64,000 nucleotides of DNA from Flavobacterium cupreum (lineage in GTDB: Bacteria > Bacteroidota > Bacteroidia > Flavobacteriales > Flavobacteriaceae). Every line of letters begins with the position of its first letter. Within the stretch, counting starts at the first letter, position 1. The stretch spans positions 1-64,000 of the forward strand of contig NZ_QWDM01000004.1 in NCBI RefSeq assembly GCF_003996965.1. The letters run 5' to 3'. Of this stretch, positions 7,146 through 15,642 are shown piece after piece. The notes beneath the pieces were generated by a model. That model ran no database searches. It was not told where the DNA came from and saw nothing but the letters and a program-made list of their open reading frames with translations. A program made the translations under genes and the position numbers.

Positions 7146-7176
7146 ATTTCTCTATTTTTAAATTTATGGCTTCCCA

Positions 7177-7587
7177 TTAACTCATTTCCGGAATCTGACT
7201 CTCCTCCATAAAGAAAACTTCCCAGTGATGACCATCCGGATCAAAAAAAGTTCGCTGATACATCCAGCCATAATCATTTTTCTCCCTGTATTCTAATCCG
7301 CCGGCCTTAATAGCCTTTTCTATCATTTCGTCGACCTTATCCCGACTTTCAAGTGAAATTGAAATAAGGGCTTCGCTGGTGGTAGCCGTATTGCAAATTT
7401 CTTTATGCGTAAAGGTTTGGTAAAACTCCTCCACCAGAAGCATTACGTTTATATTTTCATCAATAACCAGACAAGTGCCTTTCTCATTTGTGAATTTTTG
7501 ATTGAACGAAAAACCCAATTGAGTGAAGAATACGACAGACCGGTTTAAATCTTTTACGGCAAGATTTAAGAAGATTTTTGTTTTCAT
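7177..7587 (-). CDS. VOC-family protein
   Basis: This 136-aa glyoxalase-fold protein begins IFLNLAVKDLNRSVVFFTQLGFSFNQKF and ends DYGWMYQRTFFDPDGHHWEVFFMEE, with the FFDPDGHHWEV metal/ligand edge. It is the first gene of the leftward array and faces the divergent GlxA-type regulator 140 bp away. Two VOC genes here share this architecture and a third (4702-5139) is of the PhnB type. The close link with an AraC-family gene suggests control by it. The chemical role is unknown. Confidence 0.87.
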   Translation of the reverse strand: MKTKIFLNLAVKDLNRSVVFFTQLGFSFNQKFTNEKGTCLVIDENINVMLLVEEFYQTFTHKEICNTATTSEALISISLESRDKVDEMIEKAIKAGGLEYREKNDYGWMYQRTFFDPDGHHWEVFFMEESQIPEMS

Positions 7588-7687
7588 ATCTATAAAATTA
7601 CAAATTAATTAAAACAAATGTAAAATATTACAAAAAGCATAATGCTACAATAAAAGTCAACTTTAGGGTCATTTAAGACAAATTTTA

Positions 7688-7695
7688 TATTTTTG
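7688..7695 (+). promoter_or_regulatory. Promoter -7 element for the GlxA-type regulator
   Basis: TATTTTTG matches the Bacteroidota -7 consensus TAnnTTTG and ends 32 bp before the start codon. Confidence 0.55.
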
Positions 7696-7727
7696 TAAGG
7701 AAGTTAACTTTCCAAAAAAGAAAAACC

Positions 7728-8693
7728 ATGAGCAAAAAGACAGGTTTGATTGTGCCGCATGACTATAAATTATTAAGCATTGCGGCAATTTTAGAAGTTT
7801 TTGAAACGGCTAATAAATTATACAAGGGAACTGAAAAACCTTTTGAAATTATGGTTTTTCAATCATCAGAACAGATAAATCAGGAACAATTGTTTGGATA
7901 TAAGGTGAATTCCATAGACAACTGTAATCAGGACCTGGATTTGATTTTGATTCCGGCTTTCACCACAGATAATATGAGTGAGATGATTGCGAAGAACAAA
8001 AAATTCATTCCATGGCTGCAAAAACAACATAAGGCCGGAGCTGAACTGGCGAGTTTTTGTACGGGTGCATTTTTATTCGCGGCTTCGGGTTTATTAAATG
8101 AAAAACTGGCCACAACGCATGTTGATGCCTGCAGTGCCTTTACAAAAGCATTTCCGTTAGTGAAACTAAAATCCGAGGAAACTTTAACCGCAGATGGAAG
8201 CCTTTATACCAGTGGCGGCTCGACCTCCACTTTTCATTTATTGATTCTTTTGGTGCAGAAATATTGCGGGAATGAAATTGCAGTTCAGATTGCCAAAATC
8301 TTCTCGATTGATTTAAACCGTTACAAACAGAGTTATTTCAGCACATTCAGGCCCAATCATTTGCACAATGACAGTCTGGTAGCGATGTTACAGCAAAAAA
8401 TAGAAAATCACTACAGTACCATCGAAAAATTAGAAGAAATCACCAAAGACATTCCTACGAGTACCCGAAATATGACCAGACGTTTTAAGCTGGTTACGGG
8501 AATTCCTCCAATAGAATATTTACAGAACATCAGAGTTGAAAGTTCTAAAAAATACCTGGAACAAACGCAGCTTTCAATTTCTGAAATCATTGAAAAAACA
8601 GGTTATAATGATCCGAAAGCCTTTCGAAAAGTATTCTATAAAATGGTGGGTATGAAACCCATCGAATATCGGGAAAAGTTCAGGGTACAATAA
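7728..8693 (+). CDS. GlxA-family transcriptional regulator (DJ-1/PfpI plus AraC HTH)
   Basis: Residues 1-190 are a DJ-1/PfpI (class I glutamine amidotransferase-like) domain, with the nucleophile-elbow ASFCTGAFLFAASGLL and TTHVDAC. Residues about 210-320 are an AraC-type double helix-turn-helix (RNMTRRFKLVTGIPPIEYLQNIRVE and ISEIIEKTGYNDPKAFRKVFYKMVGMKP). Known relatives respond to small metabolites through the N-terminal pocket. The gene is divergent from the VOC/SRPBCC array, so it is the likely regulator of those six genes. It ends at a bidirectional hairpin (AATCCC/GGGATT). Confidence 0.9.
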   Translation: MSKKTGLIVPHDYKLLSIAAILEVFETANKLYKGTEKPFEIMVFQSSEQINQEQLFGYKVNSIDNCNQDLDLILIPAFTTDNMSEMIAKNKKFIPWLQKQHKAGAELASFCTGAFLFAASGLLNEKLATTHVDACSAFTKAFPLVKLKSEETLTADGSLYTSGGSTSTFHLLILLVQKYCGNEIAVQIAKIFSIDLNRYKQSYFSTFRPNHLHNDSLVAMLQQKIENHYSTIEKLEEITKDIPTSTRNMTRRFKLVTGIPPIEYLQNIRVESSKKYLEQTQLSISEIIEKTGYNDPKAFRKVFYKMVGMKPIEYREKFRVQ

Positions 8694-8695
8694 AT

Positions 8696-8716
8696 CCCCG
8701 CTATGAACCGGGATTA
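8696..8716. terminator. Weak hairpin after the regulator gene
   Basis: AATCCC and GGGATT arms surround a short loop just after the stop codon and before a T-rich stretch. It also lies just after the stop of the convergent 42-aa gene, so it could serve both. Confidence 0.4.
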
Positions 8717-8721
8717 TTATT

Positions 8722-8850
8722 TCATTTCGTCTTCTTTCTTAAAAATTTAATCAGCAGATATAATACATATATTATTGCTATAAAACCAATTACATTTATA
8801 ATCTGCCATAGAAGTACACTCCCGTCGAAATCTTCAATTGTCTGATTCAT
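8722..8850 (-). CDS. 42-aa single-pass membrane protein
   Basis: ATG at 8850 reads 42 codons to TGA. The sequence is an acidic N-terminus (MNQTIEDFDGSVLLWQ), one hydrophobic helix of about 20 residues (IINVIGFIAIIYVLYLLIKF) and a basic tail ending RKKTK. This is the usual charge pattern of an inner-membrane miniprotein with its C-terminus inside. I recognise no family. It has its own position between two terminator-like hairpins, converging on the GlxA gene. Codon use looks normal for the region. Confidence 0.6.
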   Translation of the reverse strand: MNQTIEDFDGSVLLWQIINVIGFIAIIYVLYLLIKFLRKKTK

Positions 8851-8917
8851 CCTTTAAAATTTTAGTACTTACAAAAGTATGTAACCCGAGCGAAAAAATA
8901 AGCAAATAGAGATATAA

Positions 8918-8951
8918 AAAAAACCTGCTCAAATAAATGAACAGGTTTTTT
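8918..8951 (-). terminator. Intrinsic terminator of clpX
   Basis: A 10-bp stem AAAAAACCTG/CAGGTTTTTT spans 8918-8927 and 8942-8951, followed on the minus strand by a T run, 23 bp after the clpX stop codon. Confidence 0.85.
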
Positions 8952-8973
8952 GAAATTTGATTTAAATTAAACT

Positions 8974-10206
8974 TTACGAAGCAATTTCCATACGCTTCAG
9001 TAAATTCTTATTCAAAGTATGTTTTGCATAATCTTTATCGATTGTCAGTACTTTATCGTCTGAACTTGGCAATTCGTACATGGCATCTGTCAGAATGGCT
9101 TCACATAAGGAACGCAATCCACGAGCTCCCAATTTGTATTCCAGGGCTTTGTCTACAATAAAATCCAAAGCTTCATCCGTAATGCTGAATTCAACTTCAT
9201 CCATCAAAAACAACTTTTGATATTGTTTGATTAATGCATTTTTCGGCTGCGTTAAGATTGCACGCAAAGTTTCTCTGTCTAAAGGATCCATATGTGTAAG
9301 AACCGGCAAACGACCGATAATCTCAGGAATCAGTCCGAAATCTTTAATGTCTTTCGGAATAATGTATTGCAATAAATTATCTTTATCGATGTTATCTGCA
9401 TTTTTAGAAGTAGAATACCCGACAGCCTGACGGTTTAAACGTTTCGAAATAATACGTTCTACCCCATCAAATGCTCCACCGGCAATAAATAAAATATTCT
9501 GGGTATTTACCTCAACAAATTTCTGGTCCGGATGTTTACGTCCTCCTTTTGGCGGTACGTTTACCACAGTTCCTTCCAATAATTTCAATAAGGCCTGCTG
9601 TACTCCTTCTCCTGAAACGTCACGTGTAATGGATGGATTATCGCTCTTACGGGCAATTTTATCAATTTCATCAATAAAAACGATTCCTCTTTCGGCTTTA
9701 GCTACATCATAATCGGCTGCCTGAAGTAAACGTGTCAAAATACTTTCAACGTCTTCTCCTACATATCCTGCTTCGGTCAGTACCGTTGCATCAACGATAG
9801 CCAAAGGAACGTCTAACATTTTTGCGATTGTTTTGGCTACTAATGTTTTTCCGGTTCCGGTCTGGCCCACCATAATGATGTTACTTTTCTCAATCTCTAC
9901 TTCGTCGTCCAATTGCTGTTGCATTAAACGTTTGTAGTGATTGTAAACCGCAACTGACATTACTTTTTTGGTCTGATCCTGTCCAATAACATATTGATCC
10001 AGGAAAGCCCTGATTTCTTTTGGTTTCTTTAGGATTAAGTCCCCAACCAGTTTTGAGCTTCCGCTTGATTTTAATTCTTCTAATACAATTCCGTGCGCCT
10101 GCTCAATACACTTATCACAAATATGTGCATTGATACCTGCAATCAATAAATTGGTTTCTGGCTTTTTCCTTCCACAAAACGAACATTCTAATACTACTTT
10201 AGCCAT
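8974..10206 (-). CDS. clpX: ATP-dependent Clp protease ATP-binding subunit ClpX
   Basis: ClpX is the AAA+ unfoldase that feeds tagged proteins to ClpP. The 410 residues are the usual length. The N-terminal zinc-binding domain has C8, C11, C30 and C33 in CSFCGRK...HICDKC. Walker A is GQTGTGKT, Walker B is IVFIDEID, the pore loop is AGYVGED, and sensor-2 lies at GARGLRSL. The gene follows clpP on the same strand with a 164-bp spacer that holds a palindromic repeat, so co-transcription with clpP is possible but not certain. Confidence 0.98.
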   Translation of the reverse strand: MAKVVLECSFCGRKKPETNLLIAGINAHICDKCIEQAHGIVLEELKSSGSSKLVGDLILKKPKEIRAFLDQYVIGQDQTKKVMSVAVYNHYKRLMQQQLDDEVEIEKSNIIMVGQTGTGKTLVAKTIAKMLDVPLAIVDATVLTEAGYVGEDVESILTRLLQAADYDVAKAERGIVFIDEIDKIARKSDNPSITRDVSGEGVQQALLKLLEGTVVNVPPKGGRKHPDQKFVEVNTQNILFIAGGAFDGVERIISKRLNRQAVGYSTSKNADNIDKDNLLQYIIPKDIKDFGLIPEIIGRLPVLTHMDPLDRETLRAILTQPKNALIKQYQKLFLMDEVEFSITDEALDFIVDKALEYKLGARGLRSLCEAILTDAMYELPSSDDKVLTIDKDYAKHTLNKNLLKRMEIAS

Positions 10207-10314
10207 TCTTTTTTAGTTACTAAGCTGCAAAGTTACTAAGTTTCTAAGATTTTTCATCAAAACATTAAAAACTTAGCAACCTCTTAACTTTTTATTTTTT
10301 TTCAAGTTTAATTT

Positions 10315-10357
10315 GTTTCAGGTTTCAGGTTGCCGGAGCTAACCTGAAACCTGAAAC
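10315..10357. repeat. Palindromic intergenic repeat between clpP and clpX, copy 1
   Basis: The arms at 10315-10331 and 10341-10357 are a perfect 17-bp inverted repeat, each a double copy of the CAGGTTT motif, around a 9-nt loop. A second copy lies between tig and clpP at 11133-11182. There is no strong T run on either side, so this copy is more likely a dispersed repeat than an efficient terminator. Confidence 0.85.
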
Positions 10358-10370
10358 TTTAAACAAAATT

Positions 10371-11045
10371 TTAGCTTCTTCTCAACACTTCATCAATCAT
10401 TCCGTACTCTTTTGCTTCATCGGCTTTCATCCAGTAATCGCGTTCACTGTCTTTGTGTACCCTTTCAAAGGATTGTCCTGAATGCTGAGAGATGATGTTG
10501 TATAATTCATCTTTCAGTTTTAGCATTTCGCGTAAGTTGATTTCCATGTCAGTTGCAACTCCCTGAGCTCCTCCTGATGGCTGGTGAATCATTACTCTTG
10601 AATGTGGTAAAGCGGAACGTTTTCCTGCTGCACCTGCACACAATAAAACGGCTCCCATGGAAGCTGCCATTCCTGTACATATTGTCGCTACATCCGGTTT
10701 GATGTATTGCATCGTGTCATAAATCCCTAATCCGGCGTAAACACTTCCTCCCGGAGAATTTAAATAAATCTGAATATCTTTTGAAGCATCTGCACTTTCC
10801 AGGAAAAGCAATTGCGCCTGAACGATATTTGCGATCTGATCGTCGATACCTGTTCCTAAAAAGATAATTCTGTCCATCATTAATCTGGAAAACACGTCTA
10901 ATTGAGAAATATTCAACTGACGCTCTTCGATAATATATGGAGTCATATTAGTCGGGTTCATTGCAGCTACGATTTTGTCATAGTACATTGCGTTTACTCC
11001 CTGGTGCTTTGTAGCAAATTTTTTGAATTCTTTACCGTAGTTCAT
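10371..11045 (-). CDS. clpP: ATP-dependent Clp protease proteolytic subunit ClpP
   Basis: ClpP is the serine protease core that forms a two-ring tetradecamer and degrades proteins threaded in by ClpX. The protein is 224 aa. The catalytic Ser lies in the GMAASMGAVLL segment and the catalytic His in SRVMIHQPSGG, with the acid residue further along. Its 20-30 residue N-terminal extension relative to the E. coli mature form is a propeptide-like region. The gene sits between tig and clpX on the same strand, the classical tig-clpP-clpX order. Confidence 0.98.
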   Translation of the reverse strand: MNYGKEFKKFATKHQGVNAMYYDKIVAAMNPTNMTPYIIEERQLNISQLDVFSRLMMDRIIFLGTGIDDQIANIVQAQLLFLESADASKDIQIYLNSPGGSVYAGLGIYDTMQYIKPDVATICTGMAASMGAVLLCAGAAGKRSALPHSRVMIHQPSGGAQGVATDMEINLREMLKLKDELYNIISQHSGQSFERVHKDSERDYWMKADEAKEYGMIDEVLRRS

Positions 11046-11132
11046 ATTTTAAGTGTTCTAAGTTTTACGTTATATCTATATCTTCCCCATCAAAGGTTGT
11101 ACCTCTTTCTAAAGGATGTCAATTTGTCTTAG

Positions 11133-11182
11133 TTTTTGTTTCAGGTTTCAGGTTGTCCGTAACGTGAAACCTGAAACAAAAA
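11133..11182. repeat. Palindromic intergenic repeat between tig and clpP, copy 2
   Basis: The 18-bp arms (11133-11150 and 11165-11182) contain the same GTTTCAGGTTTCA motif as the copy at 10315-10357. On the minus strand the second arm ends in a T run, so this copy could also act as a terminator, just downstream of the tig terminator. Confidence 0.8.
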
Positions 11183-11187
11183 AAATA

Positions 11188-11217
11188 AGCGTCAACAGAA
11201 AAATTTCTATTGACGCT
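11188..11217 (-). terminator. Intrinsic terminator of tig
   Basis: The 8-bp arms AGCGTCAA (11188-11195) and TTGACGCT (11210-11217), extended by partly paired bases, are followed on the minus strand by TTATTTTTTTT. It lies 24 bp after the tig stop codon. Confidence 0.85.
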
Positions 11218-11241
11218 CAAATATACTTATTTTTTTAGAAA

Positions 11242-12564
11242 TTATTCTCCGTAAGACGCAGCAATAAATTCGTCGTAAGTTACCTCTTTGGTTGTTGGAT
11301 TTGCTTTTTCTTTAAACACATCTAACAATTTTTCAGCTACTACCTGCTCAGAAAGTCTTTTCACTTCTTCCTGGTTCGATAAAACTCTGGCAACGATTCC
11401 CTGTACTTCTTCGTCAGTTGGGTTTGTTTGACCAAATTGAGCCATTTGTTGTCTGATTGCTTTTGTTGTAAAAGTTTTCAAATCTTCAAATGTAATCTGG
11501 ATATTGCTTTGAGCCATTGCTTTTCCTTCGATCAACTGGAAACGCAATCCTCTTTCAGATCTTGCATATTCCACTTCAGCTTCTTCAGCAGAAAGTTTTT
11601 TCTCGCCAACAGTCTGTAACCATTTTTTAAGGAATTCAGCAGGTAAATCAAATTTAGTGCTTTCGATCAGGAAGTCCTGAACGTCCAATAATAATTTTTG
11701 CTCTGCCTGTTGTGCGAACTGCGCTTCAGCATCTTCTTTAATTTTAGCTTTTAAATCTTCTAAAGAAGCTACTTTTCCTTCACCGAAAAGTTTATCAAAC
11801 AACTCCTGGTTTAATTCTGCCAATTCAGCGCCATTGATTGCTTCGATAGTAAAATCTACTTCGATATCTAAACCGTGAACGTCATCATGACCTACTTTCA
11901 GGTAATCCATTAACTGGTGGTCATCTTCGAATAAACCTTTAGTGCTTACTTTAACTACATCCCCAACTTTTTTACCGATGAATTGATCACCAGCAGCTTT
12001 ATTGAATGTAGAAACTGAAATTGTAGTGGTATTACTGATACCTTTTTCTTCGTTTGAGAAAGTTCCTGTCAAATCTGAATCTGCAGCAACTACTTCTTGT
12101 GGAATTGGTTTTCCGAATTGTTTCTGGATACGCTCTACTTGTCCGTCGATTAATTTATCATCAGCCGTAACGATATATTTTACGATATCATTTTTAGCTT
12201 CCAAATCAATTTCGAAATTTGGCACTAAACCAATTTCGTATTCGAAAGTTAGTTCTTCTGCATCCCAGTCAAAGTTTTCGTTTTCTTTTGCAAGAGGAGT
12301 TCCTAAAAGATTTAATCTTTCAGACTGAACAAAACGCTCTAAAGCCAAATCAACTACTTTTTTAACTTCTTCCTGCTTAATTGCTTTTCCGTATTGTTTT
12401 TCAACAAGATCTTTAGGAACTTGTCCTTTTCTAAAACCTTTTACGGTAGCCAAAGGCATTTTTTCGTTTATTCTTTTTGCTACCTGACCTTTATAATCCA
12501 TGTGAACAACTGTCATTACAATCGTTTCATTCACAGCGTCTGTTGCTATTCTTTTAATATCCAT
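11242..12564 (-). CDS. tig: Trigger factor
   Basis: Trigger factor is the ribosome-bound chaperone that meets nascent chains at the exit tunnel. The 440-aa protein has the N-terminal ribosome-binding domain, with the tail-tip loop seen as KGFRKGQVPKDLVEKQYG at about residues 43-60. A poorly conserved peptidyl-prolyl isomerase-like middle domain follows at about 150-245. The rest is a long helical C-terminal chaperone domain. Length and layout are normal for Bacteroidota. The gene stands first in the tig-clpP-clpX group and has its own terminator and a palindrome over its promoter. Confidence 0.95.
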   Translation of the reverse strand: MDIKRIATDAVNETIVMTVVHMDYKGQVAKRINEKMPLATVKGFRKGQVPKDLVEKQYGKAIKQEEVKKVVDLALERFVQSERLNLLGTPLAKENENFDWDAEELTFEYEIGLVPNFEIDLEAKNDIVKYIVTADDKLIDGQVERIQKQFGKPIPQEVVAADSDLTGTFSNEEKGISNTTTISVSTFNKAAGDQFIGKKVGDVVKVSTKGLFEDDHQLMDYLKVGHDDVHGLDIEVDFTIEAINGAELAELNQELFDKLFGEGKVASLEDLKAKIKEDAEAQFAQQAEQKLLLDVQDFLIESTKFDLPAEFLKKWLQTVGEKKLSAEEAEVEYARSERGLRFQLIEGKAMAQSNIQITFEDLKTFTTKAIRQQMAQFGQTNPTDEEVQGIVARVLSNQEEVKRLSEQVVAEKLLDVFKEKANPTTKEVTYDEFIAASYGE

Positions 12565-12592
12565 CTTCTTCTTTAATTTACATAATAAAATT

Positions 12593-12623
12593 GGGTTGCA
12601 AAATTATAAAATTTTTGCAACCC
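12593..12623 (-). promoter_or_regulatory. 31-bp palindrome overlapping the tig promoter
   Basis: The perfect 11-bp arms GGGTTGCAAAA (12593-12603) and TTTTGCAACCC (12613-12623) frame a short A/T loop. The minus-strand -7 box TAATTTTG (12599-12606) lies in the arm nearer tig. The structure might be an operator on the tig promoter, or the terminator of the upstream holin-like gene, since an A/T-rich stretch follows it on the minus strand. Confidence 0.55.
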
Positions 12624-12681
12624 AGCCAAGTTTTTAATCTATTGTATTTGAAGGAGTTTTTATCCTGTTTTTAATTTTGAT

Positions 12682-13026
12682 TTATTTATCGTCTCCTACT
12701 ATTTTATAAGTAATAGACTGAAGTATAGACAATATAACACTAAAAATTAATGCCGTCCAGAATGAATCAACCGCAAAACCTCCGACAATATTAGTACAAA
12801 GCATAATAATGACTGCATTTATTACCAATAAAAATAAGCCCAAAGTAATAACAGTTACCGGCAATGTCAGAATTACCAATATTGGTTTTATAAAAATATT
12901 GAGCAGCCCCAAAACCACTGCAACAATTACAGCTGTCCCAAAACTGGCTACGTGAACTCCTGATAATAAATTGGCGATTAACAAAACTAAAGCTGCAGTA
13001 ACAAGAAGTCTTAGTAATAATTTCAT
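12682..13026 (-). CDS. Phage holin family IV-type membrane protein
   Basis: The protein is 114 aa and nearly all hydrophobic, with four predicted membrane helices: LLLRLLVTAALVLLIANLL, TAVIVAVVLGLLNIFIKPIL, VITLGLFLLVINAVIIML and TALIFSVILSILQSITYKIV. The NIFIKPILVILTLPVTVITLGLF signature places it in the DUF360 / mycobacterial-type phage holin IV superfamily. Despite the name, these proteins are widespread chromosomal membrane proteins of unknown function and need not be phage-derived. It has no linked phage genes. Confidence 0.85.
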   Translation of the reverse strand: MKLLLRLLVTAALVLLIANLLSGVHVASFGTAVIVAVVLGLLNIFIKPILVILTLPVTVITLGLFLLVINAVIIMLCTNIVGGFAVDSFWTALIFSVILSILQSITYKIVGDDK

Positions 13027-13094
13027 AGTTTTTTTTGATTTAAAGTTTCAATAAAAGTAACAAATTTTAAATTATCAACTGCTGAATTGTTTTT

Positions 13095-13181
13095 TTTGCC
13101 ACCGATTAAAAAATCAGAAAGTTTTTTTTTCCTCAAACCTTCTAAGCAGTAACCTTTGAAAATCTTTTACTCTGTGGCAAA
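13095..13181. repeat. Inverted-repeat-bounded intergenic element
   Basis: TTTGCCAC (13095-13102) and GTGGCAAA (13174-13181) are perfect 8-bp inverted termini of an AT-rich, non-coding 87-bp stretch between two genes. It resembles a small decayed miniature element. Confidence 0.35.
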
Positions 13182-13193
13182 CAACTAAATTAA

Positions 13194-13958
13194 TTATTCT
13201 TTCAAAAACGCAGTAGTCAATTCAAAAAACATTTTTGGATTTTCGGCATGCAGCCAGTGCCCCGCATTTGGAATGGTTTCGAACTTCACCTTTGGAAAAT
13301 GCTGACGTATCGCATCAAAATCGGCATCTAAAACGTAACCGGAATTTCCACCACGAATAAACAACGTAGGCTTATCGAAAACCAAACCTTCCGGCAAAGC
13401 GACACCAATTGCTTCGAGATTATTATTAAAAACAGCCAGATTAAACCGAAACGCTAATTGTCCCGGTTCCTGCCAATATAAATTCTTTAGTAAAAACTGA
13501 CGGGTTCCGAAATCAGGAACGTGTTGTGCTACAATTTCTTCAACATCGTTACGGCTTGGTTTTACAGAAAAATCAACTGCATTAAGACCTGCCAAAATAT
13601 CCTGATGGTGCTGTTTGTAAAACTTAGGACCAATATCTGCCACAATTAACTTATCTACAATTTCAGGATGTGTAGTAGCAAAAAGCATTGCAACTTTCCC
13701 TCCCATCGAATGTCCTAAAATATCTGTCTTAGTTAACTGATTGGCCTGGCAATATTCGAATACATCCTGAACCATGGCTTCATAACTCCATTCATCCGAA
13801 TGAAAACTGCGTCCGTGATTTCGTAAATCTAAAATATGAACCTGAAATCCGGCTTCAACATATTGTCCGGCAAGTGTTTTCCAGTTATCAGACATACCAA
13901 GAAATCCGTGCATGATGATAAATGGTTTTCCTTCACCTTCTATTTTTGAGTATAACAT
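13194..13958 (-). CDS. Alpha/beta hydrolase, YbfF-like esterase
   Basis: The 254-aa protein is an alpha/beta hydrolase fold of the YbfF esterase type. The oxyanion segment is IMHGFLGMSDNWKTLA, the nucleophile elbow is LGHSMGGKVAM (Ser catalytic), and the catalytic His lies in NAGHWLHAENP; an acid residue fits before it near DADFD. It has no signal peptide, so it is cytoplasmic. YbfF cleaves short acyl esters and acyl-CoAs; the physiological substrate here is not known. It precedes pdxJ on the other side of a 107-bp spacer. Confidence 0.88.
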   Translation of the reverse strand: MLYSKIEGEGKPFIIMHGFLGMSDNWKTLAGQYVEAGFQVHILDLRNHGRSFHSDEWSYEAMVQDVFEYCQANQLTKTDILGHSMGGKVAMLFATTHPEIVDKLIVADIGPKFYKQHHQDILAGLNAVDFSVKPSRNDVEEIVAQHVPDFGTRQFLLKNLYWQEPGQLAFRFNLAVFNNNLEAIGVALPEGLVFDKPTLFIRGGNSGYVLDADFDAIRQHFPKVKFETIPNAGHWLHAENPKMFFELTTAFLKE

Positions 13959-14065
13959 TTTATATTTTTTTTATTGAAAAATTTATTCCGCAAAGACTCA
14001 CAAAATTTCTCTGAGAATCTATGTGATTTTTTTGTGTATCTCTAAGAAATAACCCTTTACAAATC

Positions 14066-14779
14066 TTACTTCAATTTATTCAAATACATGTTCACCACAT
14101 TATCTAAACCAAGATAAAGTGCTTCTGCAATTAAGGCATGCCCAATAGAAACCTCTAACAGGCCCGGAATATTTTGTTTGAAAAACTGAATATTATCCAG
14201 ACTTAAATCGTGACCTGCATTAATTCCAAGACCTAATTCGTTGGCTAGTTCTGCAGCTTTCACATAAGGCTCTATTCCGTTTTTGTTTCCCAGATGATAT
14301 TCGTGCGCAAAAGCTTCTGTGTACAATTCGATTCTTTCCGTTCCTGTTTTTTTTGCTCCTTCAATCATTTCTAAAACCGGATCAACAAAAATGGAGGTTC
14401 TGATTCCGTTACGCTGAAATTCCTGGATTACTTCACTCAAATAAGACTGGTTTTTAATCGTATCCCAGCCTGCAGAAGAGGTAATCGCACCAATTGCATC
14501 CGGCACTAATGTTACCTGAGTCGGTTTGCATTCCAGAACCAAATCAATAAAATTATGCTGGGGATTTCCTTCTATATTATATTCGGTATGCACTATGGCT
14601 TTTAAATCACGTGCATCCTGATAACGAATATGACGTTCGTCCGGACGTGGATGGATGGTGATTCCCTGACCTCCAAAATTCTGGATATCTGTTGCTACTT
14701 TCAACAAATCAGGAACATTTCCGCCACGCGCATTTCTAAGGGTTGCAATTTTATTGATATTTACACTTAATTTTGTCAT
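14066..14779 (-). CDS. pdxJ: Pyridoxine 5'-phosphate synthase
   Basis: PdxJ condenses 1-deoxy-D-xylulose 5-phosphate with 3-amino-2-oxopropyl phosphate to give pyridoxine 5'-phosphate in the DXP-dependent vitamin B6 route. The 237 residues match the family length. Typical sites are SVNINKIATLRNARGG at the start, TIHPRPDERHIR (active-site loop with catalytic His), the Glu in HTEYNIEGNP and ELYTEAFAHE, and GINAGHDLSLDN near the end. The protein folds as a TIM barrel. The gene is transcribed leftward, divergent from the CBS-domain gene. Confidence 0.97.
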   Translation of the reverse strand: MTKLSVNINKIATLRNARGGNVPDLLKVATDIQNFGGQGITIHPRPDERHIRYQDARDLKAIVHTEYNIEGNPQHNFIDLVLECKPTQVTLVPDAIGAITSSAGWDTIKNQSYLSEVIQEFQRNGIRTSIFVDPVLEMIEGAKKTGTERIELYTEAFAHEYHLGNKNGIEPYVKAAELANELGLGINAGHDLSLDNIQFFKQNIPGLLEVSIGHALIAEALYLGLDNVVNMYLNKLK

Positions 14780-14895
14780 ATAAATAGATAATTAATTCTA
14801 GTAACATTATATTTGTTACCACAAAAATACAAAGTAAAACGTAGTAGTTTTTGCTATTTTTTGATTATTTTGCAATAAATATCTACAACTGATTT

Positions 14896-15555
14896 ATGAC
14901 AGAAATTACCAACTATATCACAAACGATTTTCGAGCAATCGACAGCCAGGAAACGATAGCGTCGGTTCAGGACTTCTTCGCCGACGTAAGTTTTTCACAT
15001 TTTCCGGTTTTAGAAAACGGTATTTTCATCGGAAGCATCGCTTCTGATGATGTTGAAACTTTTGATACAGACAAGAAAGCTATCGATTACAAATATACTT
15101 TAGAACGCTTTTTTGCGCGAAAATCGATGATTTGGCTGGATCTGCTGGAAGTTTTTGCTAAAAACCACACCAATACCGTTCCGGTTCTGGACGAAAACAA
15201 TACCTATATCGGCTATTACGAGATGGAAGATATTATGAAGTTTTTTAAGGAAACCCCATTTTTAAAAGAGCAGGGCGGCATTATTATCGTTCAAAAAGGA
15301 ATTGTAGATTATTCCATGAGTCAGATCACCCAGATTGTTGAAAGTAACAACGGTAAAATTTTAGGCTGTTTCATTTCCGAAGCCGATATGGAAAATGTTC
15401 AGATTACCGTAAAAATCGGATTGGGGGCCATGAACGAAATCATTCAGACTTTCAGGAGGTATAATTACGAAATTATTTCTGAACACCAGGAAGATACTTA
15501 TATCAACAGCCTGAAAGAGCGTTCTGATTATTTAGACAAATACCTTAATATATAG
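14896..15555 (+). CDS. CBS-domain protein (AcuB-like)
   Basis: The 219-aa protein has a pair of CBS domains (about 1-60 and 75-125), recognisable from TIASVQDFFADVSFSHFPVLENGIFIGSI and NTVPVLDENNTYIGYYEMEDIMKFF. A C-terminal ACT-like half follows. CBS pairs bind adenosine nucleotides. The tail IGLGAMNEIIQTFRRYNYEI is the usual AcuB-like end. It is immediately upstream of nadK, an arrangement that suggests nucleotide- or NAD-linked regulation, but no direct role is known. Confidence 0.85.
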   Translation: MTEITNYITNDFRAIDSQETIASVQDFFADVSFSHFPVLENGIFIGSIASDDVETFDTDKKAIDYKYTLERFFARKSMIWLDLLEVFAKNHTNTVPVLDENNTYIGYYEMEDIMKFFKETPFLKEQGGIIIVQKGIVDYSMSQITQIVESNNGKILGCFISEADMENVQITVKIGLGAMNEIIQTFRRYNYEIISEHQEDTYINSLKERSDYLDKYLNI

Positions 15556-15573
15556 CATTGTTTGTTGATTCGG

Positions 15574-15620
15574 TTAATTGTTTAATCGTTTTGACAAAAA
15601 AATTACGATTAAACAATTAA
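15574..15620. repeat. Perfect 16-bp inverted repeat between the CBS gene and nadK
   Basis: TTAATTGTTTAATCGT (15574-15589) and its reverse complement (15605-15620) enclose a 15-nt loop. It lies 19-65 bp after the stop of the CBS gene and just before nadK, and may attenuate or terminate read-through. Confidence 0.7.
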
Positions 15621-15642
15621 ACAAAAATTGATTAAACATCAG

